From Hominisplanchenecus murintestinalis (GTDB taxonomy: Bacteria > Bacillota > Clostridia > Lachnospirales > Lachnospiraceae), in assembly GCA_004793585.1 (NCBI GenBank), contig SRZB01000003.1:1-64000 (forward strand): 64,000 nt of DNA, given 5' to 3'. Shown piece by piece: positions 17,778 to 27,272 of this stretch. Position numbers and translations under genes: made by a program. Below the pieces are notes generated by a model, which was not told the origin of the DNA, ran no database searches, and saw only the letters and a program-made list of their open reading frames with translations. The number at the start of each line of letters is the position of its first letter. The first letter of the stretch is position 1.

Positions 17778-18014
17778 TTAGAAATTTACTAATAAAGAAT
17801 TACGGTATTCTGTGTCTTCTACTGCCTTTATCAAACCTGGAAACTGCCCCTGTTTTATAAGTATCTGATTTAACTCATTAACTCTCTTTTCCCCTTCTTC
17901 CCTACCCTCTGCCCGTTCTTTCTCTAAAATCTCACACATATCCTGGACTCCTTCCTCACAGCATTTTTTATCTGTGATTGCCTTTCCCCATGCCCTGCCG
18001 CTTTTAAAAAACAT
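17778..18014 (-). pseudogene. C-terminal remnant of an Rpn/PD-(D/E)XK transposase-like nuclease
   Basis: An open frame of 78 codons reads WGKAITDKKCCEEGVQDMCEILEKE and then a charged repeat stretch, ending in a helical tail. This matches the C-terminal third of Rpn-family recombination-promoting nucleases (about 300 aa when complete). The catalytic nuclease core is missing and no SD precedes the first Met, whose codon falls inside the upstream remnant. It marks the edge between the prfC region and the AT-rich glycan locus. Such remnants are common at recombination boundaries; activity is not expected. Confidence 0.6.
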
Positions 18015-18792
18015 CTTTCACATAACGCATAACTTCCTCAATCAAATCTATATTATTCTGTTTCCCCATTTCTATAGACACATATCCCTGATAGCCGCTA
18101 TTTTTTTTAATATATACTAATTCTATGTGTAAATGCCTTTTCACAATTGGCTTTAGATTTGGCTCGCTAATATATACATGATTAATTAACTGCATACTAT
18201 CTTTTAATATTTCCAAATTTTCCCCATTTTCAATCATAGTGCCTACATCCAAATTCAGAAGAAATCCTTGTGAATCTACTTCCTTTATTAGTTTAATTGC
18301 ACTTTTGGTGTCATTAATATAATTTGTATGATAGATTGGTGGATTGGCCTCCATCCCTATAACAGTTCCATTATTATATGCATACTCACATGTAAGGAAT
18401 GCTCCATCACACATTCCCTTTTTAAAAAATTGTTCCGGATTTAATTCCTAACATGGAATCTAAGCTGCCTTGCAAAATTTTTTAAATTACTCTCCATTAG
18501 ACCACGAATAATCATTGGAAGTCGCATAAACCTTTTGGAATTTACGATTGATGCAAAAGCCATAATCTTTATTGAAACGTTCAAAATACTCAGCTGATTT
18601 CATAGCTGTAGATAAAGATCGCGGGTAATGATATCCTTGATGAACTCTTGCCTGATTTATATATTTTGCCCTGCAGAACGGAGCTGGATCACATTTCAAA
18701 ACAAGTACCTTCTGCCCCTTTTCTCCACAAAAAGTCGCAGAATATATGCCATATAATCCTGCGCCTATAATAATTTTATCATATCTCTCCAT
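18004..18792 (-). pseudogene. hybrid remnant: FAD-dependent oxidoreductase joined to TIM-barrel isomerase tail
   Basis: One continuous frame begins with an ATG at 18792 and a Rossmann FAD motif (IIIGAGLYGIYSA). It runs through YINQARVHQGYHYPRS to codon 101, then meets TAA at 18487-18489, TAG at 18460-18462 and TAG at 18448-18450. Between and after the stops the frame still encodes protein-like sequence (FKKFCKAA, IPC, NPEQFFKKGMCDGAFLT). It then passes without a frame change into EYAYNNGTVIGMEANPPIY and the end of a xylose-isomerase-like TIM barrel (LNLDVGTMIENGE). The simplest history is two neighbouring sugar-pathway genes fused by an in-frame deletion and then decayed by point mutations. 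The family calls are from motif recognition. Confidence 0.7.
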
Positions 18793-18821
18793 TATTCTAC
18801 CCCTGATCTGTTCATCCTAAA

Positions 18822-19622
18822 CTATTTCTTATTGGACTTCTCTCCACTCTGATAAAAATGTTCAATAAACCGTGCCATTGCCCTCGGCCAAAATTTGTAA
18901 TACATAAAAAGATCTTCTTCTTTTCGCTTATTATTCTCTAATAGTTCTGATGTCGTCGACTCCTCATGAATTCGATGTTTCATCAATCCTTCTGCCACAT
19001 AAGCAAACTCTCCTTCAAGCTTTGACAGTTCTTCCCATGCTTGCCAATCTATATTACTTTTCATATTATTTTTAAACAAAGGATTGGGCAAAGCAGTCTT
19101 TACCATAGTAACCGCCGGGCAGCAAATCGCAGAACCCAATGACAAAATTCGGCGTCTTGTAAATCTACTTTTCCACAGTCTTTTCCACCTTAATGGGAAC
19201 AAAAGCATCCTTTTGACTAATAACAATTTATTTTTCTTTACGGTTCTTCCATTGCGAAGTTCATAATAATCAGTAAAAGCAATAAGTGGATTGTTACATC
19301 TATTGATCGCCTCTAAAATTTTTTCAGTATATTCATATTCATAGACATCATCTTGATGTGCCAATGTTACTAATGCAGTTTCTGCCAGCCCATATGCGAA
19401 ATTCCAGTCCCCTGCAATGCCCTTTTCTCCTGTATTAATTTGAACCGATAAACCATATTTGCTTGCTATATCTGCTATATAATCGTTCGGTGTTGACGTT
19501 GCCACTAAAATCTGACTCTTTCTTTTTTGACTTTTCAAAGAACGGATACATTCCTCCAAGTACGGACTCTCTTTATAGGCACATAACACAAACGTATGAT
19601 TTCTTTCTGTATAATTCATCAT
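18822..19622 (-). CDS. glycosyltransferase family 2
   Basis: A 266-aa GT-A-fold enzyme. The N-terminal FVLCAYKESPYLEECIRSLK is the nucleotide-sugar entry strand, and HQDDVYEYEY places the metal-binding acidic pair at 91-92. Family members of this type transfer one sugar to a lipid-linked glycan at the inner membrane face. The donor cannot be read from sequence. It is the last intact gene of the AT-rich half in transcription order, 10 bases after the DUF2304 gene. The SD is weak (GAGAGAG) and two consecutive ATG codons are possible starts. Confidence 0.85.
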   Translation of the reverse strand: MMNYTERNHTFVLCAYKESPYLEECIRSLKSQKRKSQILVATSTPNDYIADIASKYGLSVQINTGEKGIAGDWNFAYGLAETALVTLAHQDDVYEYEYTEKILEAINRCNNPLIAFTDYYELRNGRTVKKNKLLLVKRMLLFPLRWKRLWKSRFTRRRILSLGSAICCPAVTMVKTALPNPLFKNNMKSNIDWQAWEELSKLEGEFAYVAEGLMKHRIHEESTTSELLENNKRKEEDLFMYYKFWPRAMARFIEHFYQSGEKSNKK

Positions 19623-19632
19623 CTTTTCTCTC

Positions 19633-20043
19633 TCAATTTTTTATTTCTGTTTTTGTTTCTTTGTCTGCAGAATCTTTTTTCTCCTCCTCGCCGTGTTCAT
19701 TTAAACGTCTTTCCGCAGAATGAAATCTTAAGGCAATTTCTGCAGAAAGTACAGAAACTTTTTCCTCTAGCTGTGAAACTACGATAGAAAGCGTAAAAAC
19801 TTTCTCCATTAATAAAAAAATAATTACAAGAAAAATTAAATTTGCTGGCGACTGAATCCCAAAAATCACTCCCAGCCTATAAGATATCTCTGGAAATAAT
19901 CCCAAAACAAGAAGAATCCCTGCAAATAAAATCCAATAGATTGAACTTTCCATTCGAACCTTTGACTTTCTAATTTTATGCAAAATCCAAACAGCCGTTA
20001 TAATCGCTGCAAACAGCAACAAAATTCTAAGTGTAATTGACAT
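19633..20043 (-). CDS. DUF2304 small membrane protein
   Basis: A protein of 136 aa with three predicted membrane segments (about residues 5-22, 35-52, 65-85) and a charged coiled-coil tail (VSQLEEKVSVLSAEIALRF onward). It matches DUF2304, a family found beside GT2 enzymes of the dolichol-phosphate-mannose-synthase type in Firmicutes wall-polysaccharide loci. A role as membrane partner of the adjacent GT2 is inferred. The ATG at 20043 is preferred over an in-frame TTG at 20049 because GGAG is better spaced. It follows the GT2 gene with the stop and start nearly touching. Confidence 0.8.
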   Translation of the reverse strand: MSITLRILLLFAAIITAVWILHKIRKSKVRMESSIYWILFAGILLVLGLFPEISYRLGVIFGIQSPANLIFLVIIFLLMEKVFTLSIVVSQLEEKVSVLSAEIALRFHSAERRLNEHGEEEKKDSADKETKTEIKN

Positions 20044-20045
20044 TC

Positions 20046-20747
20046 TCAACTCTCCTTTATCTTTACCCTAAACCACTGAAATAATAAAATAGAAAACATC
20101 ATCTTCATCATATACCAAATTGAATTTTTAAAATTCAAATAACTAACCCCTGCCCTTCTCTCATACATCTCTACCTGAACCTCTTCTATTTTCACACCAC
20201 TGTTTAATAGATATGCCAATGTATCTGGCTCGGGACTATAATGCATTTCATAGCCAAATCTCTTAATCATCTTTTTATTAAAAAGCCTCATACCGGATGT
20301 AACATCTCCAATATATTTCCCTTTTGTAGTCACCCGAATCGCCCACGTAATAATTTGGCTTCCTATCATCCGTGCATTAAATGGCTTTTTTTCTGTTTTA
20401 AATCTTGAGCCAATAATAATATCCGCCTCTGTCGTCTTCATGCTGACCATCATCATATCAATATACTTTGGATCATGCTGACCGTCTCCATCTATCTGAA
20501 CCACATAATCATATCCATAATAATTAGCATACCTCATCCCACTTTTAATTGCTCCTGATAAACCTACATTCACAGGAAGATCTAATATATTATAGCCTCT
20601 CCTTACGCATACCTTACGTGTGGCATCTGTTGAACCGTCATTAATCACAATATAATCATATTGCGGATAATTTTCTATCAAATTGTCTACTACCCGCTCT
20701 ATACTTTCTGCTTCATTATAAGCTGGAATAATAATTAAGACTTTCAC
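20046..20747 (-). CDS. GT2, polyprenyl-phosphate sugar synthase type
   Basis: A 233-aa DPM1-like glycosyltransferase. IIIPAYNEAESI is at 5-16, and the catalytic DGDGQHDP starts at 86, the hallmark of enzymes that load a sugar onto polyprenyl phosphate. VTSGMRLFNKKMI is also conserved. A hydrophobic C-terminal helix suggests membrane association. The start is a GTG with GGAGAAG upstream. The promoter at 20827-20855 appears to drive it with DUF2304 and the next GT2 as a three-gene unit. A polyprenyl-P-sugar donor for the DUF2142 GT-C proteins of this locus is a reasonable inference. Confidence 0.87.
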   Translation of the reverse strand: MKVLIIIPAYNEAESIERVVDNLIENYPQYDYIVINDGSTDATRKVCVRRGYNILDLPVNVGLSGAIKSGMRYANYYGYDYVVQIDGDGQHDPKYIDMMMVSMKTTEADIIIGSRFKTEKKPFNARMIGSQIITWAIRVTTKGKYIGDVTSGMRLFNKKMIKRFGYEMHYSPEPDTLAYLLNSGVKIEEVQVEMYERRAGVSYLNFKNSIWYMMKMMFSILLFQWFRVKIKES

Positions 20748-20826
20748 TTAACTTCTCCTCCGTCTATTCTTTATGAGCCTTATCATCCTATACTGTTTTC
20801 CTTAAATATTTCTTAAATACATACTA

Positions 20827-20855
20827 ATTGTAGCATACCACAAAATTTTATGCAA
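20827..20855 (-). promoter_or_regulatory. internal promoter of the GT2-DUF2304-GT2 unit
   Basis: On the minus strand TTGCAT (20850-20855) and TACAAT (20827-20832) are 17 bases apart, about 80 bases upstream of the GTG at 20747. It lies in the 126-base gap after the flippase gene, one of the largest gaps in the glycan locus. Confidence 0.6.
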
Positions 20856-20873
20856 TGAATATCAATTTTCCAT

Positions 20874-22322
20874 TTATCCTTTCTTGAACTTCCCTGCCAT
20901 TACACTAATTGTGCTCGTCAGTAATTCCTCTTTCCCTACAAGCAAAACTATTAGATAAAATAATCCACTGCCAGCCATTGCTAAGCTAAGCCTTATAAAC
21001 GTTCCATCAACACACTGATTCACAAAATGGCAAATGATTGCTATTCCTATCCCCCCGATACTTCCTTCCCAAACAGCTTTTTTTATCTTTTCAAGCCTAT
21101 ACTTTCCTCTCGAATAATAAACTGCCATAAACATCACAAGCCCTTCTGCCAAAACAGTTGTAACCGCTGCTCCCTTTTCTGCTATAAACGGAATCAAAAC
21201 AAAATTTAACCCCAAATTCAATAATGCGCTTATAATCGTTGCACTTAATATTAATTTATCCTTCTTATATGGAAGAAGTACAGTTGTTGTAAAGAAAGAA
21301 GCTATCAAAGAAAACCCAATGGCAATGCTTAATAATTTTAAAGAAGCCCCACTTTCCGCAAAATCCCTGCCCGATACTAACACAACAATATCTGTACTCA
21401 TCATCATAACTCCAACAATCATCGGCATCAATACCAATATAAGCGCCCTACTTATCTTGCTCAATAGAGAGTAATACTCTTTCTTTTTCCCTGCCGCCAC
21501 ATAAAATGATACCCTTGGCAATGCAGCCACAATTAATGCATTCACCACTTGCTTTAAAATTGTATAGATTTTCACAGATGTACTGTAAATCCCCACATGG
21601 TAATCCCCTTTAAGAACCCCCAAAATTGTAATATCTGAATTTACATATATAGTAATTGCTAAGGTGTTAAAAAACAAAAGCATCATAGGTTTCATATGCT
21701 TTTGCCATTCAACATTTTTCACGGGATGAATTTTAAAATATTTTCTAGAATAAAAAAAGTTAATTAAATACGCCCCACCCATTGCTATCACAGAAATCAA
21801 CGCATACTTCAAATAGTCCCCCTCTCTTCTCACAAATACAAACATTAAAAGCAAAGAAACTATCTGAATAACAATCGTCCTCACAGTAATATATAAGTAG
21901 TCTTCGTAAACAGAGAACAACCATTCCACTCCCAAAGTCGACCCTAAAATAACCAAACTCTGAATTAAAATAAGTTCTTTATAATCTGTCAAACCTTTAA
22001 AGAAAAAAAGAGTGATGCCCAACAAAGAATAAGCTATCCCAGTAAAAACTACATTAATTGTAAACACCTGGTTCGCAAATGTTTCCATTATCCCACATCT
22101 TTCTCTGTAAGCTGCCCCTTCACGAATTGCATAAGAAGAAATACCCAATGCAGATAACAGTTGAAAATAATTAACAACAGAGTTTGCAAAGTTTATTTTT
22201 CCAAGATTATCTGTTCCCAAAATCCTGGATATATAAGGATACGTAATTAATGGAAAAATAATAGCAACCAATGTTCTCGTACCATTCAAAAACGCATTCA
22301 TTTTCATTGACTTTATCTGCAT
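20874..22322 (-). CDS. Wzx-type polysaccharide flippase
   Basis: A 482-aa MOP-superfamily exporter with roughly a dozen or more hydrophobic segments. NGTRTLVAIIFPLITYPYISRILG at the N-terminus (residues 13 onward) is the classic Wzx/RfbX opening, and IREGAAYRE follows. It flips undecaprenyl-PP-linked repeat units across the membrane. A matching Wzy polymerase is not obvious in the window, though one of the DUF2142 or unassigned membrane proteins could fill that role. SD GGAGAAG. It is preceded 15 bases upstream by the hexapeptide acetyltransferase. Confidence 0.92.
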   Translation of the reverse strand: MQIKSMKMNAFLNGTRTLVAIIFPLITYPYISRILGTDNLGKINFANSVVNYFQLLSALGISSYAIREGAAYRERCGIMETFANQVFTINVVFTGIAYSLLGITLFFFKGLTDYKELILIQSLVILGSTLGVEWLFSVYEDYLYITVRTIVIQIVSLLLMFVFVRREGDYLKYALISVIAMGGAYLINFFYSRKYFKIHPVKNVEWQKHMKPMMLLFFNTLAITIYVNSDITILGVLKGDYHVGIYSTSVKIYTILKQVVNALIVAALPRVSFYVAAGKKKEYYSLLSKISRALILVLMPMIVGVMMMSTDIVVLVSGRDFAESGASLKLLSIAIGFSLIASFFTTTVLLPYKKDKLILSATIISALLNLGLNFVLIPFIAEKGAAVTTVLAEGLVMFMAVYYSRGKYRLEKIKKAVWEGSIGGIGIAIICHFVNQCVDGTFIRLSLAMAGSGLFYLIVLLVGKEELLTSTISVMAGKFKKG

Positions 22323-22337
22323 GTCTTCTCCTCAAAT

Positions 22338-22931
22338 TCACTGTAATGTTTTGACTACACGTGCCGGATTTCCTGCCACTATTGTTCCTGCCGGCACATC
22401 TTTGGTAACAACTGCACCTGCTGCTATTATGGATGAGTATCCAATATGCACCCCTGGCAAAATAATCACATTTTCACAAACCCAGCACTTGTCCTCTATA
22501 ACTACTTCCCCCTTGCTAAATAAATCTCGTTTATCTGGCGGAACTTCCATCTCTTGCTCTGAAGAATTCCCATGAGAATGGTCTGTGATAAATACATGAC
22601 TTCCAAATAAAACATCGTTCCCAATTTCAATCCGATTAATTGCCCCTATATGACAGGCTGAATTAATCTTAACATCATTCCCAATCCGAATTTGTGGGGT
22701 AAATCTCTGCCCCTTATATCGTTCCCAAGCTTCAATCCTACAATTCGATCCCCCATAAAAACGATCTCCAATTGTAATATACTCTCCTCCTATAATCTTC
22801 GCAGGTCCCATAATTTTGCAGTCCTGTCCTATTTCCCCTACTTTTCTAAGAAAAAACCAGCTTTTTAAAACTTCTGGTATCTGCAAAATCTTTATTATCA
22901 TTTCTTTTATACTACTTTTTAAGCTATCCAT
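22338..22931 (-). CDS. hexapeptide-repeat O-acetyltransferase
   Basis: A left-handed beta-helix acyltransferase of the WbbJ/maltose-acetyltransferase type, 197 aa. The hexapeptide pattern is clear in IGNDVKINSACHIGAINRI and the later VVIEDKCWVCENVIILPG, with the active-site His likely in ITDHSHG. The ending AGTIVAGNPARVVK is typical. It probably acetylates a sugar of the glycan using acetyl-CoA in the cytosol. It lies between the WsaF-like GT and the flippase. The SD (AGGTG) is weak. Confidence 0.88.
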   Translation of the reverse strand: MDSLKSSIKEMIIKILQIPEVLKSWFFLRKVGEIGQDCKIMGPAKIIGGEYITIGDRFYGGSNCRIEAWERYKGQRFTPQIRIGNDVKINSACHIGAINRIEIGNDVLFGSHVFITDHSHGNSSEQEMEVPPDKRDLFSKGEVVIEDKCWVCENVIILPGVHIGYSSIIAAGAVVTKDVPAGTIVAGNPARVVKTLQ

Positions 22932-22942
22932 ATCGTGAACAC

Positions 22943-24169
22943 CTATTTTTCTATAACTTTTTGTATCATAGTCCCTACTTCAACAAACTGATTATCCAGC
23001 TCTAAATATTTACTTTTTTTACTCACCCGCTTTGTTTCTGTATATTTACTCATCGCTGCGTGTAAAGCCTCCGCAACAGTTTCAAAATTCACGATGTCTA
23101 ATGAGACAATATTCTCATTAAACTCTGACAAATCTTTACACAAAAATGAATTCGTTATAGTAACAACTCCAAATGTAGACATTTCCAAAGGTGGATAACT
23201 TGGATGGGGAGAACACATCAGTGATATTCCCACTGATGATTGCGCCAATATTTTAGCATATTCCTCCAATGTCAATTTTCCACATCCTTTCAAAACCCTG
23301 CCGCCAGAAAGCTTTACATCTTTATGTTTTCCCCCAATCGACAGAAACTCCCACTCTATACCCGGCTGATACTTTTCAATTAAACGATTTAGTGCTCCTA
23401 CAATAATTGAAAAAGAATTTCTTGCAACATGTGGCCTTCCATATACAATTACTTGTTTCTTGCGTTTCATAGTATCTATTAATTTCAAATGCTGAAGTAA
23501 CACTTGATTCAATCTGGGTTCAAAAGCCACCGTATATTCAAATTTATAATTCAGCTGCTTAAAATAATCTTTTAAATTAAAGGAATTGAAAATTGCTACT
23601 GTATTTTCTGCACGATACGTAGAATCTGCAAGTAAATATTCTGTAGACCATTGATAAAACCCCGGTTCAAAATCCTGAATTAAATATAAAATATGATTAT
23701 CCGTTTGAAATTTTTCTCTTTGAAACGCTAAAACATCAGATATAATATAAAAGGTACTCCAATGCGTAGCCAAAAAAATGTCTTTAGCCCGAACAGATAA
23801 TCCCTTCCGCTTACCATTCTCCACACAAAAATTACTTATTACTTTTCTTTTTTCACTATCTTCGTCTGCGTTCTGCAAACAATACTCTGGATACTGCGCC
23901 ATAACTTTATCTGTCACTTCATCTGATGTTACAATCATTCTCCGGTCGCAATCCAAAATTCCGCAAAGATAATCGTACATATTTACGGCTGTAGTCAATC
24001 CTCCATACATTTTTGCCTTATCCACAGACGAAATCACAAGATTCAACCTCATGTTCTCTTCAAAAGATCTTTCAAAAATTCCCTTTTCCAAATAGCTATA
24101 ATCTCTTTCTAAATATCCATTGAAAAACCAGCCTGCCAATTTTTTTGTATCCTTTATCAAATTTTTCAA
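22943..24169 (-). CDS. WsaF-like glycosyltransferase (GT4-type fold)
   Basis: A 408-aa GT-B enzyme. LVISSVDKAKMYGGLTTAVN (near residue 45), LIQDFEPGFYQWSTEY and ISLMCSPHPSYPPLEMSTFG resemble the rhamnosyltransferase WsaF group. Rhamnose as donor is therefore suggested, not shown. The start is a TTG overlapping the TGA of the preceding GT2 (TTGA), with GAGGGAAGAG upstream. There is no rml pathway in the window to confirm dTDP-rhamnose. Confidence 0.78.
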   Translation of the reverse strand: MKNLIKDTKKLAGWFFNGYLERDYSYLEKGIFERSFEENMRLNLVISSVDKAKMYGGLTTAVNMYDYLCGILDCDRRMIVTSDEVTDKVMAQYPEYCLQNADEDSEKRKVISNFCVENGKRKGLSVRAKDIFLATHWSTFYIISDVLAFQREKFQTDNHILYLIQDFEPGFYQWSTEYLLADSTYRAENTVAIFNSFNLKDYFKQLNYKFEYTVAFEPRLNQVLLQHLKLIDTMKRKKQVIVYGRPHVARNSFSIIVGALNRLIEKYQPGIEWEFLSIGGKHKDVKLSGGRVLKGCGKLTLEEYAKILAQSSVGISLMCSPHPSYPPLEMSTFGVVTITNSFLCKDLSEFNENIVSLDIVNFETVAEALHAAMSKYTETKRVSKKSKYLELDNQFVEVGTMIQKVIEK

Positions 24170-25128
24170 AACTCTTCCCTCTGCTTTCTAATATCCGTAT
24201 CAAAATATTTCTCATCCTGCATTACTTGGATCAATAATTCCTTTGTTTTAATCAAATTATCATACCTGAATATTTCTCTTTTAAGCGTATGTCGGGCTCC
24301 CTGCGCCTTTGTTGCCGAAGCTCCTGCCGAATGCCAAACCTTAATCCTCGGATCATATACAATTTTTTCGTTTTCTCTTCTGCATTTCAGAAATAGCAAA
24401 TCCTCTTCCCCATAATAGAAAGGTTCTGGATATAAAGCGCTTTTATATTTTTTCATATAGGCTCTTGAAAAAATAATTGCAGAGCCGTGAACCGCTACAT
24501 TTTCATATGATTTTTTATAGGAGAGTGCATTTTTTTTGAACACATCCAATCTTAATCTTTTTCCAATCAAATAGATTTTTTCTTCTAAGGCCTTTTTACT
24601 ATTTAATTTTGCATATTCACTTCCAGTTGCATGCTGCTGTTTATATTTAGTTAATGTTCTCTTTTGTTCTTCCAGTTCTAATTTCTGTTTTTCTATATCC
24701 GCTAGGTTTCTATATATTGGACTTTGATGAATTTTCATATGATAGGCATAAACATCAGGTCCCAAAACCTGAAACTTCGTTTCTTTATATATTTTCATAA
24801 TTTGATACAAAAAATCTTTCTGTCGACATTCAATATCACTGTTAATCATAATAAGAAAATCCACCGATAAATTTTCACAAATATAAACATAGCCCAAATT
24901 ATTCCCTCTGGAAAATCCCGCGTTATCCTCACTCTGAATAAGGTCTATATAATTCTTTTTATCATATAGTTGATGGAACAGTTCCATACTCCCATCTCTG
25001 GAATCATTGTCCACAATCACGATTTGCACATCCGTTCCTTCTTTAGAAAGAGATTCTATAGATTTCACACAACTTACCGTTTCTTCAGCTGATTTATAAT
25101 TTAAAATCAAAAATGCAAATCTAACCAT
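24166..25128 (-). CDS. glycosyltransferase family 2 (rhamnosyltransferase-like)
   Basis: A 320-aa GT-A enzyme. FLILNYKSAEETVSCVKSI at the N-terminus and the metal-binding NSD at 96-98 (MINSDIECR) are clear. GSAIIFSRAYMKK and YGEEDLLFLKCR near residue 240 match the WbbL/rhamnosyltransferase subgroup. A helical, Lys/Gln-rich insertion lies near residues 145-180. AAAGGAAAC precedes the ATG. It lies between two GT4 genes; four genes here (22943-27260) are spaced or overlapped by fewer than 15 bases and form one translation-coupled set. Confidence 0.85.
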   Translation of the reverse strand: MVRFAFLILNYKSAEETVSCVKSIESLSKEGTDVQIVIVDNDSRDGSMELFHQLYDKKNYIDLIQSEDNAGFSRGNNLGYVYICENLSVDFLIMINSDIECRQKDFLYQIMKIYKETKFQVLGPDVYAYHMKIHQSPIYRNLADIEKQKLELEEQKRTLTKYKQQHATGSEYAKLNSKKALEEKIYLIGKRLRLDVFKKNALSYKKSYENVAVHGSAIIFSRAYMKKYKSALYPEPFYYGEEDLLFLKCRRENEKIVYDPRIKVWHSAGASATKAQGARHTLKREIFRYDNLIKTKELLIQVMQDEKYFDTDIRKQREEF

Positions 25129-25129
25129 G

Positions 25130-26299
25130 TTACTGTTTCCTTTCTAAAATCTGATAATATAAATTTTCTATTTCCACTGCATTCTTTTCGGCTGTATAAG
25201 TTTTCTTTGCACGTTCAAATGCTGTTTTTCCCATTTGAACAATTAGCTGTGGATTCTCAAGAAATTTTGCCATACATTCTGCCAATTCTTTCGGATTTTC
25301 CACCTCAAACAAAAAGCCATTTTCTTCATTCTGAATCAACTCCGGATTTGCACCTGACTTAGTAGCAATCACAGGATTACTGCTCATCATTGCTTCCACG
25401 CTAACCCGGCCAAAAGCTTCTTTAAGTGAACAAACAAGTTCCACATCACACTCCCTCCGCAAAGTGCGCATATCTTCTACAAATCCCCGAAACTCTATGA
25501 ACTCCTCAACTTCTTCCTCTTTCACCATTTCCCGCAATATATTCTCATAATTAGCAATGTTTCTCCCTGCTATCACCATCTTAAATCTATCATATCCTTG
25601 TGATTTCAAAATAGACACAGCTTTAATGGCGCATGCCTGTCCCTTTCCTCTTTGAAGAGCTCCTGAAATCAAAAAGACAACCTTCTCCTTATCTTCTCTA
25701 CCTTCCTTTTCATAAAGGTATTCATTCCCAATTCCATTATAAATTACCTGGCGCTTCTCCGCATCAATCCAATCGGCATAATGTTTTTCCATTGCTTCTG
25801 AAATAAAAATCACTTTGTCAACTGTTTGATTTATCATATTCATACTTTTTTCTTTTCCCCGAACATATTTGGTTCCCAAATCTTCTTCCCCAAACTCCCT
25901 AAAATGCCAAACATGCTTCGCTTTCAATTGATGACTTAAATCTATCCCGATATCAACAACACTGGAATTCGTATGCACAATATCAAATTGTCTCTTTCTT
26001 ATCTTTCTATATAATTTTTTCTCAAAAAAAATATTCAGCCAATATCCCAACTGATATATTCTCTTCACGAATTCTCCTTCATTCTCCGGATATTGACACC
26101 AGGTATAAAACTGTACAATTGTTTCAACATCATTTTTCTTTAATTCATTCCTTATTTCACTATTTTTAAATGGAAGCGCCACTGTCACATTATGACCTCT
26201 TTCCTGTATCAGCTTTGCTAATGTTGCCAGAGATCTTGTTGCTCCCCCCATATGCCCTTCATGCGCAATATAAAGAACATTTAATCTTCTTTTATTCAC
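25130..26299 (-). CDS. glycosyltransferase family 4
   Basis: A 389-aa GT-B retaining enzyme. The N-domain has LNVLYIAHEGHMGGATRS and the C-domain the E-x7-E signature in EAFGRVSVEAMMSSNPVIATKSGANPE. I place the start at the GTG at 26299: it has GGAGAG five bases upstream and overlaps the previous stop as GTGAATAA. A longer TTG-initiated form would overlap the neighbour by 38 bases without an SD. The sugar donor is unknown. Confidence 0.87.
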   Translation of the reverse strand: MNKRRLNVLYIAHEGHMGGATRSLATLAKLIQERGHNVTVALPFKNSEIRNELKKNDVETIVQFYTWCQYPENEGEFVKRIYQLGYWLNIFFEKKLYRKIRKRQFDIVHTNSSVVDIGIDLSHQLKAKHVWHFREFGEEDLGTKYVRGKEKSMNMINQTVDKVIFISEAMEKHYADWIDAEKRQVIYNGIGNEYLYEKEGREDKEKVVFLISGALQRGKGQACAIKAVSILKSQGYDRFKMVIAGRNIANYENILREMVKEEEVEEFIEFRGFVEDMRTLRRECDVELVCSLKEAFGRVSVEAMMSSNPVIATKSGANPELIQNEENGFLFEVENPKELAECMAKFLENPQLIVQMGKTAFERAKKTYTAEKNAVEIENLYYQILERKQ

Positions 26300-27260
26300 T
26301 GTTCTCTCCAATACAATAGAATTTTGCAAATAATTTCACTAGTTTAAACTTATGAAAAATCAAAAAGCATCCGACCATGCACCGCGTTGCTAATTTCTCC
26401 GCTAAAACAGCCCTGGAAAATATAGGAAATTTACAAGGGACGTTTCGCTTTTCATACCAAAGAAACAATTTTTTATACTCCGATAAAAACTTTTCTTTGG
26501 TAGACTGTCTTCCTGAAAATAAAAGATACCATATTCCATACCTGATATAATAATATGAATATAAGATTTCCCCACTTCCCACCTCATTATATATCTTCTC
26601 TAACAAATACAGCGGATCCAATTCTTTTGAAAATCCTCTTTGTGATGTATTTGATACACTCTTTTGATTAAAATACCAATTGTATCCTATATAATCAACA
26701 ACTTTTATTTTTCTTGTTTTCGCATACGCAACAAGACTAAAATAAACATCTTCTCCCAATCCATAATCCAGAAATTCTATCCCATTATTAATCAAAAAAC
26801 TTCTCCTAAAGATTTTTGCCCAAGGCGCAGCAACCATAAACTTATACCATGCCGAAGCTACAGGCTTCACTTGAAAGCGTATTTTGTCCCCTTCAACTCT
26901 CCGATAGCCTCCAATAACAATATCACATTTATCCTGTTCAATCGCAGTCAGGAAATTCTCAAAATAATTCTTATCCACAAAGTCATCATTATCAATGAAA
27001 CATAAATACTCACCTGCCGCCTCTCGTATCCCTAAATTTCTTGTCTTGGCAACCCCTTCATTCTCCTTTGCAATCACACGCACACTTCCAGGATACTGTC
27101 TCTCATACTCCTTTAAAATGTCCAAAGAGCTGTCCCGAGAACCATCATCTATTAATATGATTTCATATTCTTTTCTTAATTGCCTACTGATACTATCCAG
27201 ACATGTTCTAATATGATCTTGCGCATTATATACCGGAATAATAATTGAAAGTTTCTTCAA
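26292..27260 (-). CDS. glycosyltransferase family 2
   Basis: A 322-aa enzyme with the GT2 opening LSIIIPVYNAQDHIRTC, IDDGSRDSS at 38-46 and the catalytic-site DNDD at 90-93. The C-terminal 150 residues are helical and aromatic-rich, as in EpsJ/CpsJ-like capsule transferases. The start is TTG with a run of Gs (GGGGGGG) as SD. It follows the large DUF2142 protein by 12 bases. Confidence 0.86.
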   Translation of the reverse strand: MKKLSIIIPVYNAQDHIRTCLDSISRQLRKEYEIILIDDGSRDSSLDILKEYERQYPGSVRVIAKENEGVAKTRNLGIREAAGEYLCFIDNDDFVDKNYFENFLTAIEQDKCDIVIGGYRRVEGDKIRFQVKPVASAWYKFMVAAPWAKIFRRSFLINNGIEFLDYGLGEDVYFSLVAYAKTRKIKVVDYIGYNWYFNQKSVSNTSQRGFSKELDPLYLLEKIYNEVGSGEILYSYYYIRYGIWYLLFSGRQSTKEKFLSEYKKLFLWYEKRNVPCKFPIFSRAVLAEKLATRCMVGCFLIFHKFKLVKLFAKFYCIGENSE

Positions 27261-27272
27261 TTTTTGCCCCCC

